From NCBI RefSeq assembly GCF_025961315.1, contig NZ_JAOQNK010000001.1:4960001-5024000 (forward strand): DNA of 64,000 bases, read 5' to 3'. The position numbers were made by a program, and so were the translations under genes. This document shows positions 17,309 through 26,275 of this stretch, in pieces. How positions within the stretch are numbered: position 1 is the stretch's first letter; every line of letters begins with the position of its first letter. The notes beneath the pieces are model-generated. The model was not told where the DNA came from, did not search any database, and saw nothing but the letters and a program-made list of their open reading frames with translations. Origin of the DNA: Sphingobacterium kitahiroshimense. Lineage in GTDB: Bacteria > Bacteroidota > Bacteroidia > Sphingobacteriales > Sphingobacteriaceae.

Positions 17309-19645
17309 ATGCAAAATAGCAAAATAATATTGACTATTGGTATGTCGTTATGCGTTTTGAATGGCGTAGCGCAAAATAAAACCAATAGTTATAAAGGCCA
17401 GGTAAGATCTGCGACTGAGGTGGTTCCTTTCGCAACAGTAAAAATAGATCAACAAATTATTCGTGCTGATAAAAATGGAAATTTTTCATTTACAATTAAC
17501 AAATCTACTGTTGATATCCAAATAACTGCCGTTGGTAAAATCACGGTCAATAGACAGCAAGTGGTTTTGTCCAATTACTTCAATAGTCCTATTCTTATCG
17601 AAATGCAAGATGATAGTCAAGGGATCGATGAAGTAGAAGTGATGGGGCTTACAAAAATTAAAGAGATAAATCGTCAAGCCTTCAATGTTACAGCGATAGA
17701 TGCAACAAAATTATATAATTCCACATTAAATATTGCAGATGCACTGGATAAAGTATCTGGCGTACGTGTACGTGAATCAGGTGGTGTGGGTTCGAATACG
17801 AGTCTGACACTTAACGGGTTCTCCGGTAATCATATCCGTTTCTTTTTGGATGGAATTCCAATGGACAATTTCGGTACTTCTTTTCAAATAAATAATATAC
17901 CGATCAATTTAGCAGAAAGAGTAGAAGTATACAAAGGTGTTGTTCCCATTTGGTTAGGTTCTGATGCCTTAGGGGGGGCTGTTAACATTGTTACATCTAC
18001 TAAAGCACGCACCTTTGTAGATGCTTCATATTCCTATGGTTCTTTTAATACCCACAGAACAGCTGTCAATGCAGGTGTAACCAATAAAAACGGTCTTACG
18101 GTATTGTTAAATGCCTATCAAAATTACTCAGACAACGATTATACCGTAACAACATTAGTCTCTAATATCAATACTTGGGAATCGAAAGAAAATGTTAAAG
18201 TAAAGCGGTTTCATGATAAGTACCATAATGAGGCTTTAGTAGCTCAGGTTGGCGTGTCCAATAAAAGTTATGCAGACAAATTATTGCTAGGTCTTACTTT
18301 GGGGCAGAACTACAAAGAAATCCAAACCGGAGCCCGTATGGTTTCGGTATTTGGAGGTTGGCACCGTCGCGGAAATACAGTTATGCCGACTTTAAAATAT
18401 CAGAAAAATAATTTGATAAAAGGTCTGGATGTTACTTTAAACGCTAACTACAACTTTGGTAAGGAGCAGAATATTGATACGCTGAATAGAAGGTACGATT
18501 GGTACGGTAATTATAAAGAAATGGGTACCAATGGGGAGCGTAGTAGACAGCTGTATGTTTATAAAAACAATGAAGGTATTGCATCTTTAGCAGCTAACTA
18601 TAGACTTTCTGATCGTCAGTCTCTTTCTTTAAGTAATGTCGCGACTACTTTTAACCGTAAAGGAGAGGATGAACTCAATCCTCAAAATAGTAATCTTGAA
18701 CAAGGCCAACGTTCTATCAAAAACGTGATGGGTTTAGGCTATAGTTATGATGTCAAAGATCATTGGAGTACAACAGTTTTTGGAAAAATGATCACACAGA
18801 ATAATAAACTTGAGGAAGCTGAGTCCGCTTCAGTTACCCGCTTCGGGTATGGACTCGCATCTACATATTTTATTCAGCGGGATCTACAGATAAAAGCTTC
18901 TTATGAAATGACCAATCGAATGCCGACTTCCTACGAGATCTTTGGTGATCTGGAAAATCAAGAAGCCAATGGTAACCTCAAACCCGAACGCAGTCACAAT
19001 ATTAATTTGGGTGCTATATATGGGTGGAAACAGGGCGATGATCATCGTTTTTCTGTAGCTGGAAATCTGATATATCGCTATTCTTTTGATTTTATTTATA
19101 ATAGATTGAATAATAATCAATCGAAATTGGTGGCTGATAACCGCGATGGTGTGAGCACACGTGGAGGAGATTTAGATGTACATTATTCTTATAAAAACTT
19201 TTTGAATTTTGGAGGTTCATTGACTTACCAGTACTTACAAAATAAGCAAAAGTATGAACCTGGGTATACAGGAGTGAGCCCTGTTTATAATGACCAGATG
19301 CCAAATATTCCTTATCTATTTGGAAATACCAATGTAGATGTTTCATTCCATGATTTTGGTGGGAAAAATAACAAGCTAACGGTCGGTTACAATCTATTGT
19401 ACGTACACGATTTTTGGCTGTATTGGCCTAGTCGTGGAAATTCATCTGCCAATAAAAAACAGATTCCTAAACAGTTAAGCCACGATGTTAATCTTGTATA
19501 TAGCTTAGGTTCTGGTAAATATAATATTGGTGTTGAGGGACGCAATTTGGCGAACGCAAATCTTTATGACAATTTTAGTTTGCAAAAACCTGGACGCTCT
19601 TTCGCCATTAACTTACGCTATTATTTTCAGCGTGATCATAAATAA
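17309..19645 (+). CDS. TonB-dependent outer-membrane receptor (siderophore/metal type)
   Basis: A 778-residue outer-membrane receptor. It has a signal peptide ending GVAQ, a carboxypeptidase-like regulatory domain (about 26-105), a plug domain (about 120-230; LDKVSGVRVRESGGVGSNTS, RVEVYKGVVPIWLGSDALGG) and a 22-strand-type barrel ending in an aromatic residue pattern (INLRYYFQ). The single-gene form without a SusD partner points to a metal chelate or siderophore ligand, not a glycan. The downstream DUF4374 and PepSY genes fit that. The ligand cannot be named. Confidence 0.92.
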   Translation: MQNSKIILTIGMSLCVLNGVAQNKTNSYKGQVRSATEVVPFATVKIDQQIIRADKNGNFSFTINKSTVDIQITAVGKITVNRQQVVLSNYFNSPILIEMQDDSQGIDEVEVMGLTKIKEINRQAFNVTAIDATKLYNSTLNIADALDKVSGVRVRESGGVGSNTSLTLNGFSGNHIRFFLDGIPMDNFGTSFQINNIPINLAERVEVYKGVVPIWLGSDALGGAVNIVTSTKARTFVDASYSYGSFNTHRTAVNAGVTNKNGLTVLLNAYQNYSDNDYTVTTLVSNINTWESKENVKVKRFHDKYHNEALVAQVGVSNKSYADKLLLGLTLGQNYKEIQTGARMVSVFGGWHRRGNTVMPTLKYQKNNLIKGLDVTLNANYNFGKEQNIDTLNRRYDWYGNYKEMGTNGERSRQLYVYKNNEGIASLAANYRLSDRQSLSLSNVATTFNRKGEDELNPQNSNLEQGQRSIKNVMGLGYSYDVKDHWSTTVFGKMITQNNKLEEAESASVTRFGYGLASTYFIQRDLQIKASYEMTNRMPTSYEIFGDLENQEANGNLKPERSHNINLGAIYGWKQGDDHRFSVAGNLIYRYSFDFIYNRLNNNQSKLVADNRDGVSTRGGDLDVHYSYKNFLNFGGSLTYQYLQNKQKYEPGYTGVSPVYNDQMPNIPYLFGNTNVDVSFHDFGGKNNKLTVGYNLLYVHDFWLYWPSRGNSSANKKQIPKQLSHDVNLVYSLGSGKYNIGVEGRNLANANLYDNFSLQKPGRSFAINLRYYFQRDHK

Positions 19646-19680
19646 ACAAGTAGTAAATTTTAAATATTAATACATATAGC

Positions 19681-20901
19681 ATGAATAATACACTTAAAAC
19701 CGTGATTGCCATCGCTTTTTTAGCAAGCACGACAGTGTCATGTAGCGATAAGGATAAAATAGATCTTGATACAGTCAAGGGCAATTATGTGCTGGCAGTT
19801 TCTCCTGTTGCATCGACAGGTGTGGCAGATTATTTATTGACTGCACCAGATTTGGAATCGGGAAGAGTAACCACTGCAGGGCAGGGTGTGGAACAAGATG
19901 GTACCTATCGTTATTACGTTACACACAACAATAAGTTTTTTTCCATGCTTTACGGCCAAGGTAACCCTGGAGCAGTAGCCGTTTATAATTTATTGGATGG
20001 TAGATTAAACAAGCTTTCTGATTTTGTGACAGAAACTGTACAGGCTTTTGCACCCGTGAATGAGGATATCGTGATGATGAAAATTACGCGTGCTATGACT
20101 AATCCGTTGGTAAATTATTATCGATTGAATACCGATAATCTCTTGTTAGCAGGAGAAGGAACAATAAATGTACAAAAAGTTGCCGGAAACGGAGAGTCAG
20201 CATTCTTCACTTGGATAAAACAAGTCGGAAATAAAGTATATGCCCCTTATATGTCCATCCAGGCTTGCTGTAAAGCCGCATTTGATACTGCTTATCCTGA
20301 TAGTGCTTATGTTGCGGTCTATTCATACCCCGAAATGAAATTGGAAAAGGTAATAAAAGATGATCGCATGAGTTATATCGGTCGTTATTTTAGAGATGGA
20401 TTAGCCGTTGATGAGCAAGGGGATGTCTATGCTTTTTCTTCGGCAGTAGCCACAAAAGGTGGAGCTATTACCTCTAAAAAACCTTCTGCTATTTTACGTA
20501 TAAAATCTGGAACTACTGAATTTGATAAAGGATATTATATCGATATCGAAGCTATCAGCGGGGGAAAAAACATTACAAATTGGATCTATGTAGGTAAGGG
20601 GAAATTTGTTGTTCAGATGACCACAAAAGCAGAAAAAGGTGGGTATACAGATGGAAAACGTATTGGTATACTGGATGTTTATAATAAAACATACCAAGAT
20701 GTAACCGGAATGCCTGAACTAAGTAAAATTAAGGAGATTTCATATAATAATTATACAGCAAAAGATGGAAATGCTTTTATTGGAGTTGCATTAACAGATG
20801 CGGTGAGTTATGTATATAAAGTTAATGCGTCTACTGCAGTAGCAACACAGGGTTTGAAAGTTGAGGGGGGATCAATAACTGCTGTCACACGTATTCAATA
20901 A
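19681..20901 (+). CDS. DUF4374 lipoprotein
   Basis: A 406-residue lipoprotein (lipobox TVSC, Cys21) predicted to form a beta-propeller-like surface or periplasmic domain. It is recognisable as DUF4374 by YVLAVSPVASTGVADYLLT, the TAGQGVEQDGTYRYYVTHNN segment and the FSMLYGQGNPGAVAVY segment. DUF4374 genes regularly accompany TonB receptors and PepSY reductases in Bacteroidota iron-uptake loci; their role is unproven. The gene starts 35 bases after the receptor. A CC pair in SIQACCKAAFD could form a disulfide or bind metal. Confidence 0.88.
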   Translation: MNNTLKTVIAIAFLASTTVSCSDKDKIDLDTVKGNYVLAVSPVASTGVADYLLTAPDLESGRVTTAGQGVEQDGTYRYYVTHNNKFFSMLYGQGNPGAVAVYNLLDGRLNKLSDFVTETVQAFAPVNEDIVMMKITRAMTNPLVNYYRLNTDNLLLAGEGTINVQKVAGNGESAFFTWIKQVGNKVYAPYMSIQACCKAAFDTAYPDSAYVAVYSYPEMKLEKVIKDDRMSYIGRYFRDGLAVDEQGDVYAFSSAVATKGGAITSKKPSAILRIKSGTTEFDKGYYIDIEAISGGKNITNWIYVGKGKFVVQMTTKAEKGGYTDGKRIGILDVYNKTYQDVTGMPELSKIKEISYNNYTAKDGNAFIGVALTDAVSYVYKVNASTAVATQGLKVEGGSITAVTRIQ

Positions 20902-20937
20902 ATATTTTAGTATAAAAAATTGTTTCATATCAATAAC

Positions 20938-20992
20938 AGATAGAGCATAAGGGAATCTCAAAGAGATTCCCAAGTTCTATCTTTTAATTTGC
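20938..20992 (+). terminator. Hairpin after DUF4374 gene, terminator or attenuator
   Basis: A 9-bp stem (GGGAATCTC at 20951-20959 with GAGATTCCC at 20963-20971) is nested in an outer AGATAGA/TCTATCT pairing and followed by TTTAATTT. It lies in the middle of what looks like one uptake operon, so it may reduce rather than stop downstream transcription. Confidence 0.6.
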
Positions 20993-21002
20993 TTTTCTCA
21001 TT

Positions 21003-21335
21003 ATGATAAGTACAGTATGTTTAATATTGTTTATTGCATTTATGTTATGGATGAATACTTCCAAACGTATTGCATGGAAGAATAAATCCAAACTTTGGTC
21101 CTATCTTGCCGATCGAAAAAAACAATCACGTACAATAGCAATAGTTCTGTTCCTAATAGCTACTGCCTGCTTGATTTATGCTGTAGGTATAGCCAGTGGA
21201 ATATTTGCTTTTTTTGTTATCCTGATGTGTATGGGCTGTCTAGTAGTCTTTTTCTTTCCTTTTTCCTACTTTGGTTATCGTGTAGTATTAGGAGTTTATT
21301 TATGTTCATTTCTGATTGAAGTATTTATCCATTAA
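21003..21335 (+). CDS. Small membrane protein, DUF3325-like
   Basis: A 110-residue protein with three to four hydrophobic helices (about 1-16, 40-62, 66-84 and 88-108) and a basic first loop (SKRIAWKNKSKLW). Its length, topology and position upstream of a second small membrane protein and a PepSY protein match the DUF3325-DUF3649-PepSY arrangement of siderophore loci in proteobacteria. I cannot prove homology by eye. It ends 3 bases before the next gene. Confidence 0.65.
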   Translation: MISTVCLILFIAFMLWMNTSKRIAWKNKSKLWSYLADRKKQSRTIAIVLFLIATACLIYAVGIASGIFAFFVILMCMGCLVVFFFPFSYFGYRVVLGVYLCSFLIEVFIH

Positions 21336-21338
21336 TAT

Positions 21339-21620
21339 ATGCCTGCTAATAAAAAATATTTAACAAAATCTCCCTGGATAAGGCTTTGTCGTATTTTGTT
21401 GGGAACCCTAGGTGGTTATACGGTCATGATCAGTTTTCATGTATTATTAACAGCATTATTTCCACCAGAAAATGTAATTGCTACGGCCTTCTTTACCGGA
21501 TATTTACTTTGGGCATTTTTATTATTCTGGGCATTTTTAGAACCTAAATTGTGGCGGTTGGCACTAACTTATATTGGCCTTACTTTATTGTTTTCGCTAC
21601 CTTATATTATCAATCATTAA
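21339..21620 (+). CDS. Small membrane protein, DUF3649-like
   Basis: A 93-residue protein with three predicted helices. The pattern RILLGTLGGYTVMISFHVLL followed by a central helix and WAFLEPKLWRLA resembles the DUF3649 family found beside PepSY iron reductases. It is tightly spaced, starting 3 bases after the previous stop and ending 9 bases before the PepSY gene, so translation is probably coupled. Its function is unknown; it likely assembles with the PepSY protein in the inner membrane. Confidence 0.7.
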   Translation: MPANKKYLTKSPWIRLCRILLGTLGGYTVMISFHVLLTALFPPENVIATAFFTGYLLWAFLLFWAFLEPKLWRLALTYIGLTLLFSLPYIINH

Positions 21621-21629
21621 GTTTATACC

Positions 21630-23261
21630 ATGGATCAAAGAAAATATAATATTTACTTTCATACCCACACGATCAGTGGTATTGTTATCGCAGCACTGCT
21701 TTATGTGATCTTTTTTGCAGGCTCTTTCTCTTTTTTTAAAGATGATATCGCCGCATGGCAAAAAGGTAAATCACTTAGCAATGTAGAATCTCCTGCTGAC
21801 TTCAATTATATATTGGATTCGATGGGAACAAAATATAATCTCCAAGGTAGAAATTTCGACTTCTATTTATTGAGGCAAGGACACGGGACTTATGTTAATA
21901 TGAGTGTGTCACAAGATACAACGATCAGTAAACCTGAACCCAAAACCGAAAAATCAAAAGGTCGTAAGAGACGGGGAGCAAAAAATGAAGATTCTGCCTA
22001 TTTTTTACACTCATTTGTAGACAAAACACAGAGTTCTTATGATGAAGGTTATGATATGGGTGAGTTTTTATATCGCTTACATTTCTTAGCTCCACTCAAT
22101 CAGATTCCAATTCGATTGGGAACTCCATTTGGTTACCTCCTGGCAGGAATTGTTTCATTTTTGTTTCTGTTTGCCTTGATTACAGGTTTATTTCTTCATT
22201 GGGATAAGATTAAAAATAACTTCTTTTTATTTAGACCCTGGAGTAAATGGAAAACAGTCTGGACCGACATGCATACTGTTTTGGGTGTTATCGGATTTCC
22301 ATTTCAATTGATATTTGCCATTACAGGAGTTGTTCTTATCGTCAATTATGTATTGATTTCACCATTTAGTAAATTTATTTACAATGGTGATCAGGATAAA
22401 TTATATCAGGAACTTCAGTATAACAGAACGATGGCGCCAACTTACAGTTATCAACCCTTAGCCCAAAAATTAGATGTCAATGCATTCGTAAACCAATGGA
22501 TGAATGAATGGCCGGAATCGGACATTTCGAGACTTTATATCCGAAATTTTGGAGATAAAAGTATGGAAATTGCTTTAGAAACTAAACCTAAACCCAGCGC
22601 TAGTTTTGCGGGATCTGGTTACGTTCTTATGAAAGCCGCTGAAGGAAAACCTTCATCAGTGAAATCACCTACAACAGATGCAACATATGTTGATTGGGTT
22701 AAGAGTTTGGTTTATCACCTTCATTTTGGAGATTTTGGAGGCAGAACCTTGCGTATCGTTTATTTCGTTTTGGGTTTACTGGGTTGTGTCGTCATTATTT
22801 CAGGCATTATGATTTGGCTGGTTGCACGGGAAAAACCTAATATTCCTGCATATAAAAGGAAGTTTAATTTTTGGGCAGCCAATCTTTTCATATCCATGTC
22901 ATTGAGTATGCTTCCTATTACTGCATTTACCTTTATTGTCATAAAATTTTCAGCTGTCGTAAATCAGAGTTTTATCTATAGTCTTTATTTTTATAGTTGG
23001 TTAGTGATGATCATCTATTTATTAATACTGCGTGATCTAACGAAAGTAAACAAGCATACCCTATTCTTATCAACCATTTTGTGTTTGGCAGTACCGATTG
23101 TAAATGGTATCACCACAAATCTCTGGATCTGGAATACATTTCAAACAAAATCATATGATATCTTATTTATTGATTTGCTTTTTACTACAATGTCGATTTT
23201 ATGTGCATTTGCTTTTTTTAAAGTAAAGAAACAAGCTAAATCTTTTAAAATATTGAAATAA
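21630..23261 (+). CDS. PepSY-associated TM protein (putative periplasmic ferric-siderophore reductase)
   Basis: A 543-residue inner-membrane protein of the PepSY_TM (iron-regulated membrane protein, FoxB/FegB-like) family. An N-terminal helix (HTHTISGIVIAALLYVIFF) is followed by a periplasmic domain, the RLHFLAPL segment, paired helices around ITGLFLHWDKIK and TDMHTVLGVIGFPF, a second periplasmic stretch, YHLHFGDFGG and three to four C-terminal helices. The intramembrane histidines (LHWD, DMH, HLHFG) are candidate heme ligands, as in this family. It is the last gene of the uptake operon and would reduce iron or a chelate in the periplasm. Confidence 0.88.
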   Translation: MDQRKYNIYFHTHTISGIVIAALLYVIFFAGSFSFFKDDIAAWQKGKSLSNVESPADFNYILDSMGTKYNLQGRNFDFYLLRQGHGTYVNMSVSQDTTISKPEPKTEKSKGRKRRGAKNEDSAYFLHSFVDKTQSSYDEGYDMGEFLYRLHFLAPLNQIPIRLGTPFGYLLAGIVSFLFLFALITGLFLHWDKIKNNFFLFRPWSKWKTVWTDMHTVLGVIGFPFQLIFAITGVVLIVNYVLISPFSKFIYNGDQDKLYQELQYNRTMAPTYSYQPLAQKLDVNAFVNQWMNEWPESDISRLYIRNFGDKSMEIALETKPKPSASFAGSGYVLMKAAEGKPSSVKSPTTDATYVDWVKSLVYHLHFGDFGGRTLRIVYFVLGLLGCVVIISGIMIWLVAREKPNIPAYKRKFNFWAANLFISMSLSMLPITAFTFIVIKFSAVVNQSFIYSLYFYSWLVMIIYLLILRDLTKVNKHTLFLSTILCLAVPIVNGITTNLWIWNTFQTKSYDILFIDLLFTTMSILCAFAFFKVKKQAKSFKILK

Positions 23262-23307
23262 GTATGTCCTGTTGTTGATCAGGAAACATAAGTATCCAGT
23301 TCAATAG

Positions 23308-23355
23308 ATAACAAAAGCGCCAATCTAATAAAGATCTGGCGCTTTTGTTATTCAA
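23308..23355 (+). terminator. Strong intrinsic terminator after the PepSY gene
   Basis: A perfect 15-bp stem (ATAACAAAAGCGCCA at 23308-23322 with TGGCGCTTTTGTTAT at 23337-23351) with a 14-base loop. The T tract is inside the right arm. It ends the uptake operon. Confidence 0.85.
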
Positions 23356-23538
23356 TACGTTATTCGATTATCATCTCATGAGAATAGAACTTAAAAAAAT
23401 GATCGTTCCAATCTCGATGCTGATCTTTAAACTATTTCCAAATGTTTATTTCTTATTGCTATATCGTTAAATTTAAAAAATGAATTTATTTTAGAGCACT
23501 TACAATATACTATCTTTACAATAGCTAAAAGTGAAAAG

Positions 23539-24282
23539 ATGATAACCGTTGCCATAATAGAAGACGAGCCTGCAGTTCGTAAAGAGATCGCTTACCTGAT
23601 ACAGCAAGAAACCAATACCGAACTTGTGGGTTGGGCAGACAGCGTACATAAAGCCATTAAGTTGCTTGAAGAAAAGCAACCAGATGTAATATTTATGGAT
23701 ATTCAGCTCAAAGATGGAACAGCATTCGATTTGTTGAAAAAATTAACGCCCATTCCACAAAATATAATATTCATTACTGCATATAATCATTTTGCTATAA
23801 AGGCCATCAAGTACGGAGCACTCGATTATCTGCTCAAGCCTATTGATGAGATAGAGCTCCAGGAGGCATTAGAGCGATATCGTCGTCGAAGGGAAAATAA
23901 TCCGCAATGGATGCAACAATTGTCTTTAGCACAGACCTCAATCCAGATAGGTGAATTACCAGAAAGTATTGTTTTGAATTCCATTAATAACACACGCATT
24001 GTTTCTGTTAGTGATATTGTCTATTGTAAAGGTGATGGTCCATATACTCTTTTCATTTTAAGTAATGGTGATAAGGAGCTTATCTCAAGACCTCTTAAGT
24101 ATTACGAGGAACTTTTGCCAGCTCCACATTTCTTACGCACGCATCAGTCTTATTTGGTTAATCAGCAATATATCTCAGGCATTAACCGATCCGAATATAT
24201 TGTTCTGAAAAATAAAGAAGAGATTCCAATCTCTACACGACGGAAGAATACGATATTAACCCAACTTTTTTTGAAAAAATGA
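23539..24282 (+). CDS. LytTR-family response regulator
   Basis: A 247-residue two-component regulator. The receiver domain (1-120) has acidic Glu8/Asp9, phospho-acceptor Asp54 in IFMDIQ, Thr80 and Lys100 in LLKP. The LytTR DNA-binding domain (about 145-245) shows IVYCKGDGPYTLF, FLRTHQSYLVN and ISTRRK. It binds direct repeats as a dimer in related systems. The stop overlaps the kinase start by four bases (ATGA), so the pair is translationally coupled. The target genes are unknown; the adjacent uptake cluster or the downstream phosphoesterase are candidates only by proximity. Confidence 0.95.
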   Translation: MITVAIIEDEPAVRKEIAYLIQQETNTELVGWADSVHKAIKLLEEKQPDVIFMDIQLKDGTAFDLLKKLTPIPQNIIFITAYNHFAIKAIKYGALDYLLKPIDEIELQEALERYRRRRENNPQWMQQLSLAQTSIQIGELPESIVLNSINNTRIVSVSDIVYCKGDGPYTLFILSNGDKELISRPLKYYEELLPAPHFLRTHQSYLVNQQYISGINRSEYIVLKNKEEIPISTRRKNTILTQLFLKK

Positions 24283-26204
24283 TACGTATACAGCTACTTA
24301 TTTTTTATTTATGGATGGTTATAGGTTATTCATCTTGTAAAGACAATAACAAGAAAGTTTTGTTGGCAAAATCTGATGATGCCATTTCGGTTCAGATAAA
24401 GGATTTGGAAAAAGTAGGAGCTAATCCCACCAATAGAGATTCATTGATTACTGTTTGGCGAAAACTCGATCGAAACCCCATTGTGAAAAATGATACCATA
24501 CAATCATCAACCGTTAAATATCAATTGGCAAGGCTTTACAGTATGAAGGGCAATGATTCTGCTCGTGTCCTTATTGAAGATGCACTTGAACTGATAGATC
24601 CTATAGATGGTGGTTTTAAGAATAAGGCACTTATATACAATGGGATGGGGAATGTTTTGAGCATGAGTGCCCGCATGAAAGAAGCCAGTTATTATTATAA
24701 CAAAGCAGCCGCAATTGTTTTAGCAGACTCAACGGTAGATCTGTCATTTATAGCAAAAACATCTATGTTACTATCTGCAGCACAAAGTAACCTCCTAAGC
24801 TTTCAATATGACTTAGCTGAAAAAATGAACCGTGATGCTTTGCCTATGGCAGATTCATTGCCACAAGGACATATTAATCGACAACGTGTGCTGGTACAAA
24901 TGATACAGACTTTGAATAAGCGCCAGAAACCAGCAGATAGTATGGCTTTTTATCTTCAAAAACTGGAAGTACTACATGCGCAGAACCCTGATAAATATAA
25001 TATTAGTTTTCTATACGATTCTAAAATTCAATATTTTGAAAAACATACGCAACTTGATTCGTTACTTCATTATCAGCTGCTTAAAATTAAATCAGATGGA
25101 TATCTGTACAATGAAGAGGCAACTTCGAGCGAAATTAATAATCTTTTTATCGATTACTGCAATATTGCAGCTATTTATACGGCTCAAAAACACGCAACAT
25201 TAGCCTCACAATTTCTTGAAAAAGCAAAACTTCTAAAGGAAAAACATACAGGACTAATTTTCGCAGACAGTGATCTCGTTTATCAGCAAAGCTTGGCATC
25301 ATTGTACAATTTACAGGGAAAGAAAAATGAAGCCATAGCGGTATTGACTCAAACAGCAGAATTACAAAAAGGAATCTATCAGACAGAAAATACACAAGCT
25401 GTTGCAGAAATGAATGCTCTTCATCAGTTGCAGACTAAAGATCGCTCTATTCATAAATTAAATGAAGGTATAAAAATTAATAAACTGCAATTGCAACAAA
25501 ATCGTTTATGGCTTGCCGTATCTGTTTTAGGTATTATCCTCCTTGGTGTCACCATATTGTTTTTGTTTTATAGTTTTCGTCAACGTCGTTTTCTTCAAGA
25601 AAAAGAAAAAATACTATTGCAGCAACAATTGTTACGCACACAGATGGAACCCCATTTTATCTTTAATACATTAGCAGCTGTACAGAGTTTTGTGCGGTTG
25701 GATAAAAAAGAAATTGCCATCAAATACCTCAACCGTTTTAGTCGATTATTGCGTAGCAGTTTGGAGCTCAGCCGCGAAAATCGTGTACCTCTAGATGAGG
25801 AGATTGAAACGTTAGAAAACTACTTAAGCCTGCAGCAAATGCGTTATGAAGATGCATTTAGGTATACTATATTACAACCAATCGAACATGATCTGGGAGC
25901 AATTATGGTTCCGCCCATGCTTATACAGCCTTATGTAGAAAATGCGATACTTCACGGGATCGATTTGGAAGAAGGTCTAGGAGATATTAGTATTCATTTT
26001 GAGATAGAACAAGATATCTTACAAGTAAAGATTGCAGATAGTGGAAAAACTGAAAAAAGTAATTTTGATCCTGCACACCGTTCATTATCAGGTACGATCA
26101 GTCACGAGCGAATACAATTATTGGGTAAAAAAGCAAGTGTCTCTATTACAGAAATTCCAGAAGGTGGCGGTACATTAGTAATTTTACGCATACCTGTCGA
26201 ATAG
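24279..26204 (+). CDS. LytS-type sensor histidine kinase with TPR-like periplasmic region
   Basis: A 641-residue sensor. It has an N-terminal signal with a lipobox-like GYSSC (Cys20), a long periplasmic alpha-helical TPR-like region (about 75-400) and one transmembrane helix (about 410-432). A short coiled segment leads to the His_kinase domain with phospho-acceptor His459 in MEPHFIFN. The HATPase domain has PPMLIQPYVENAILHG (N box) and GGGTLVILRIP at the C-terminus. The combination of a lipoprotein-type signal with a later membrane helix recurs in Bacteroidota LytS kinases. The signal sensed is unknown. Confidence 0.93.
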   Translation: MIRIQLLIFYLWMVIGYSSCKDNNKKVLLAKSDDAISVQIKDLEKVGANPTNRDSLITVWRKLDRNPIVKNDTIQSSTVKYQLARLYSMKGNDSARVLIEDALELIDPIDGGFKNKALIYNGMGNVLSMSARMKEASYYYNKAAAIVLADSTVDLSFIAKTSMLLSAAQSNLLSFQYDLAEKMNRDALPMADSLPQGHINRQRVLVQMIQTLNKRQKPADSMAFYLQKLEVLHAQNPDKYNISFLYDSKIQYFEKHTQLDSLLHYQLLKIKSDGYLYNEEATSSEINNLFIDYCNIAAIYTAQKHATLASQFLEKAKLLKEKHTGLIFADSDLVYQQSLASLYNLQGKKNEAIAVLTQTAELQKGIYQTENTQAVAEMNALHQLQTKDRSIHKLNEGIKINKLQLQQNRLWLAVSVLGIILLGVTILFLFYSFRQRRFLQEKEKILLQQQLLRTQMEPHFIFNTLAAVQSFVRLDKKEIAIKYLNRFSRLLRSSLELSRENRVPLDEEIETLENYLSLQQMRYEDAFRYTILQPIEHDLGAIMVPPMLIQPYVENAILHGIDLEEGLGDISIHFEIEQDILQVKIADSGKTEKSNFDPAHRSLSGTISHERIQLLGKKASVSITEIPEGGGTLVILRIPVE

Positions 26205-26275
26205 GAATAAATGTTCTGGAACTCATTTTATGTTTTGGCACATCATTCGCCTTACTCTATATAATATTATTCGAT

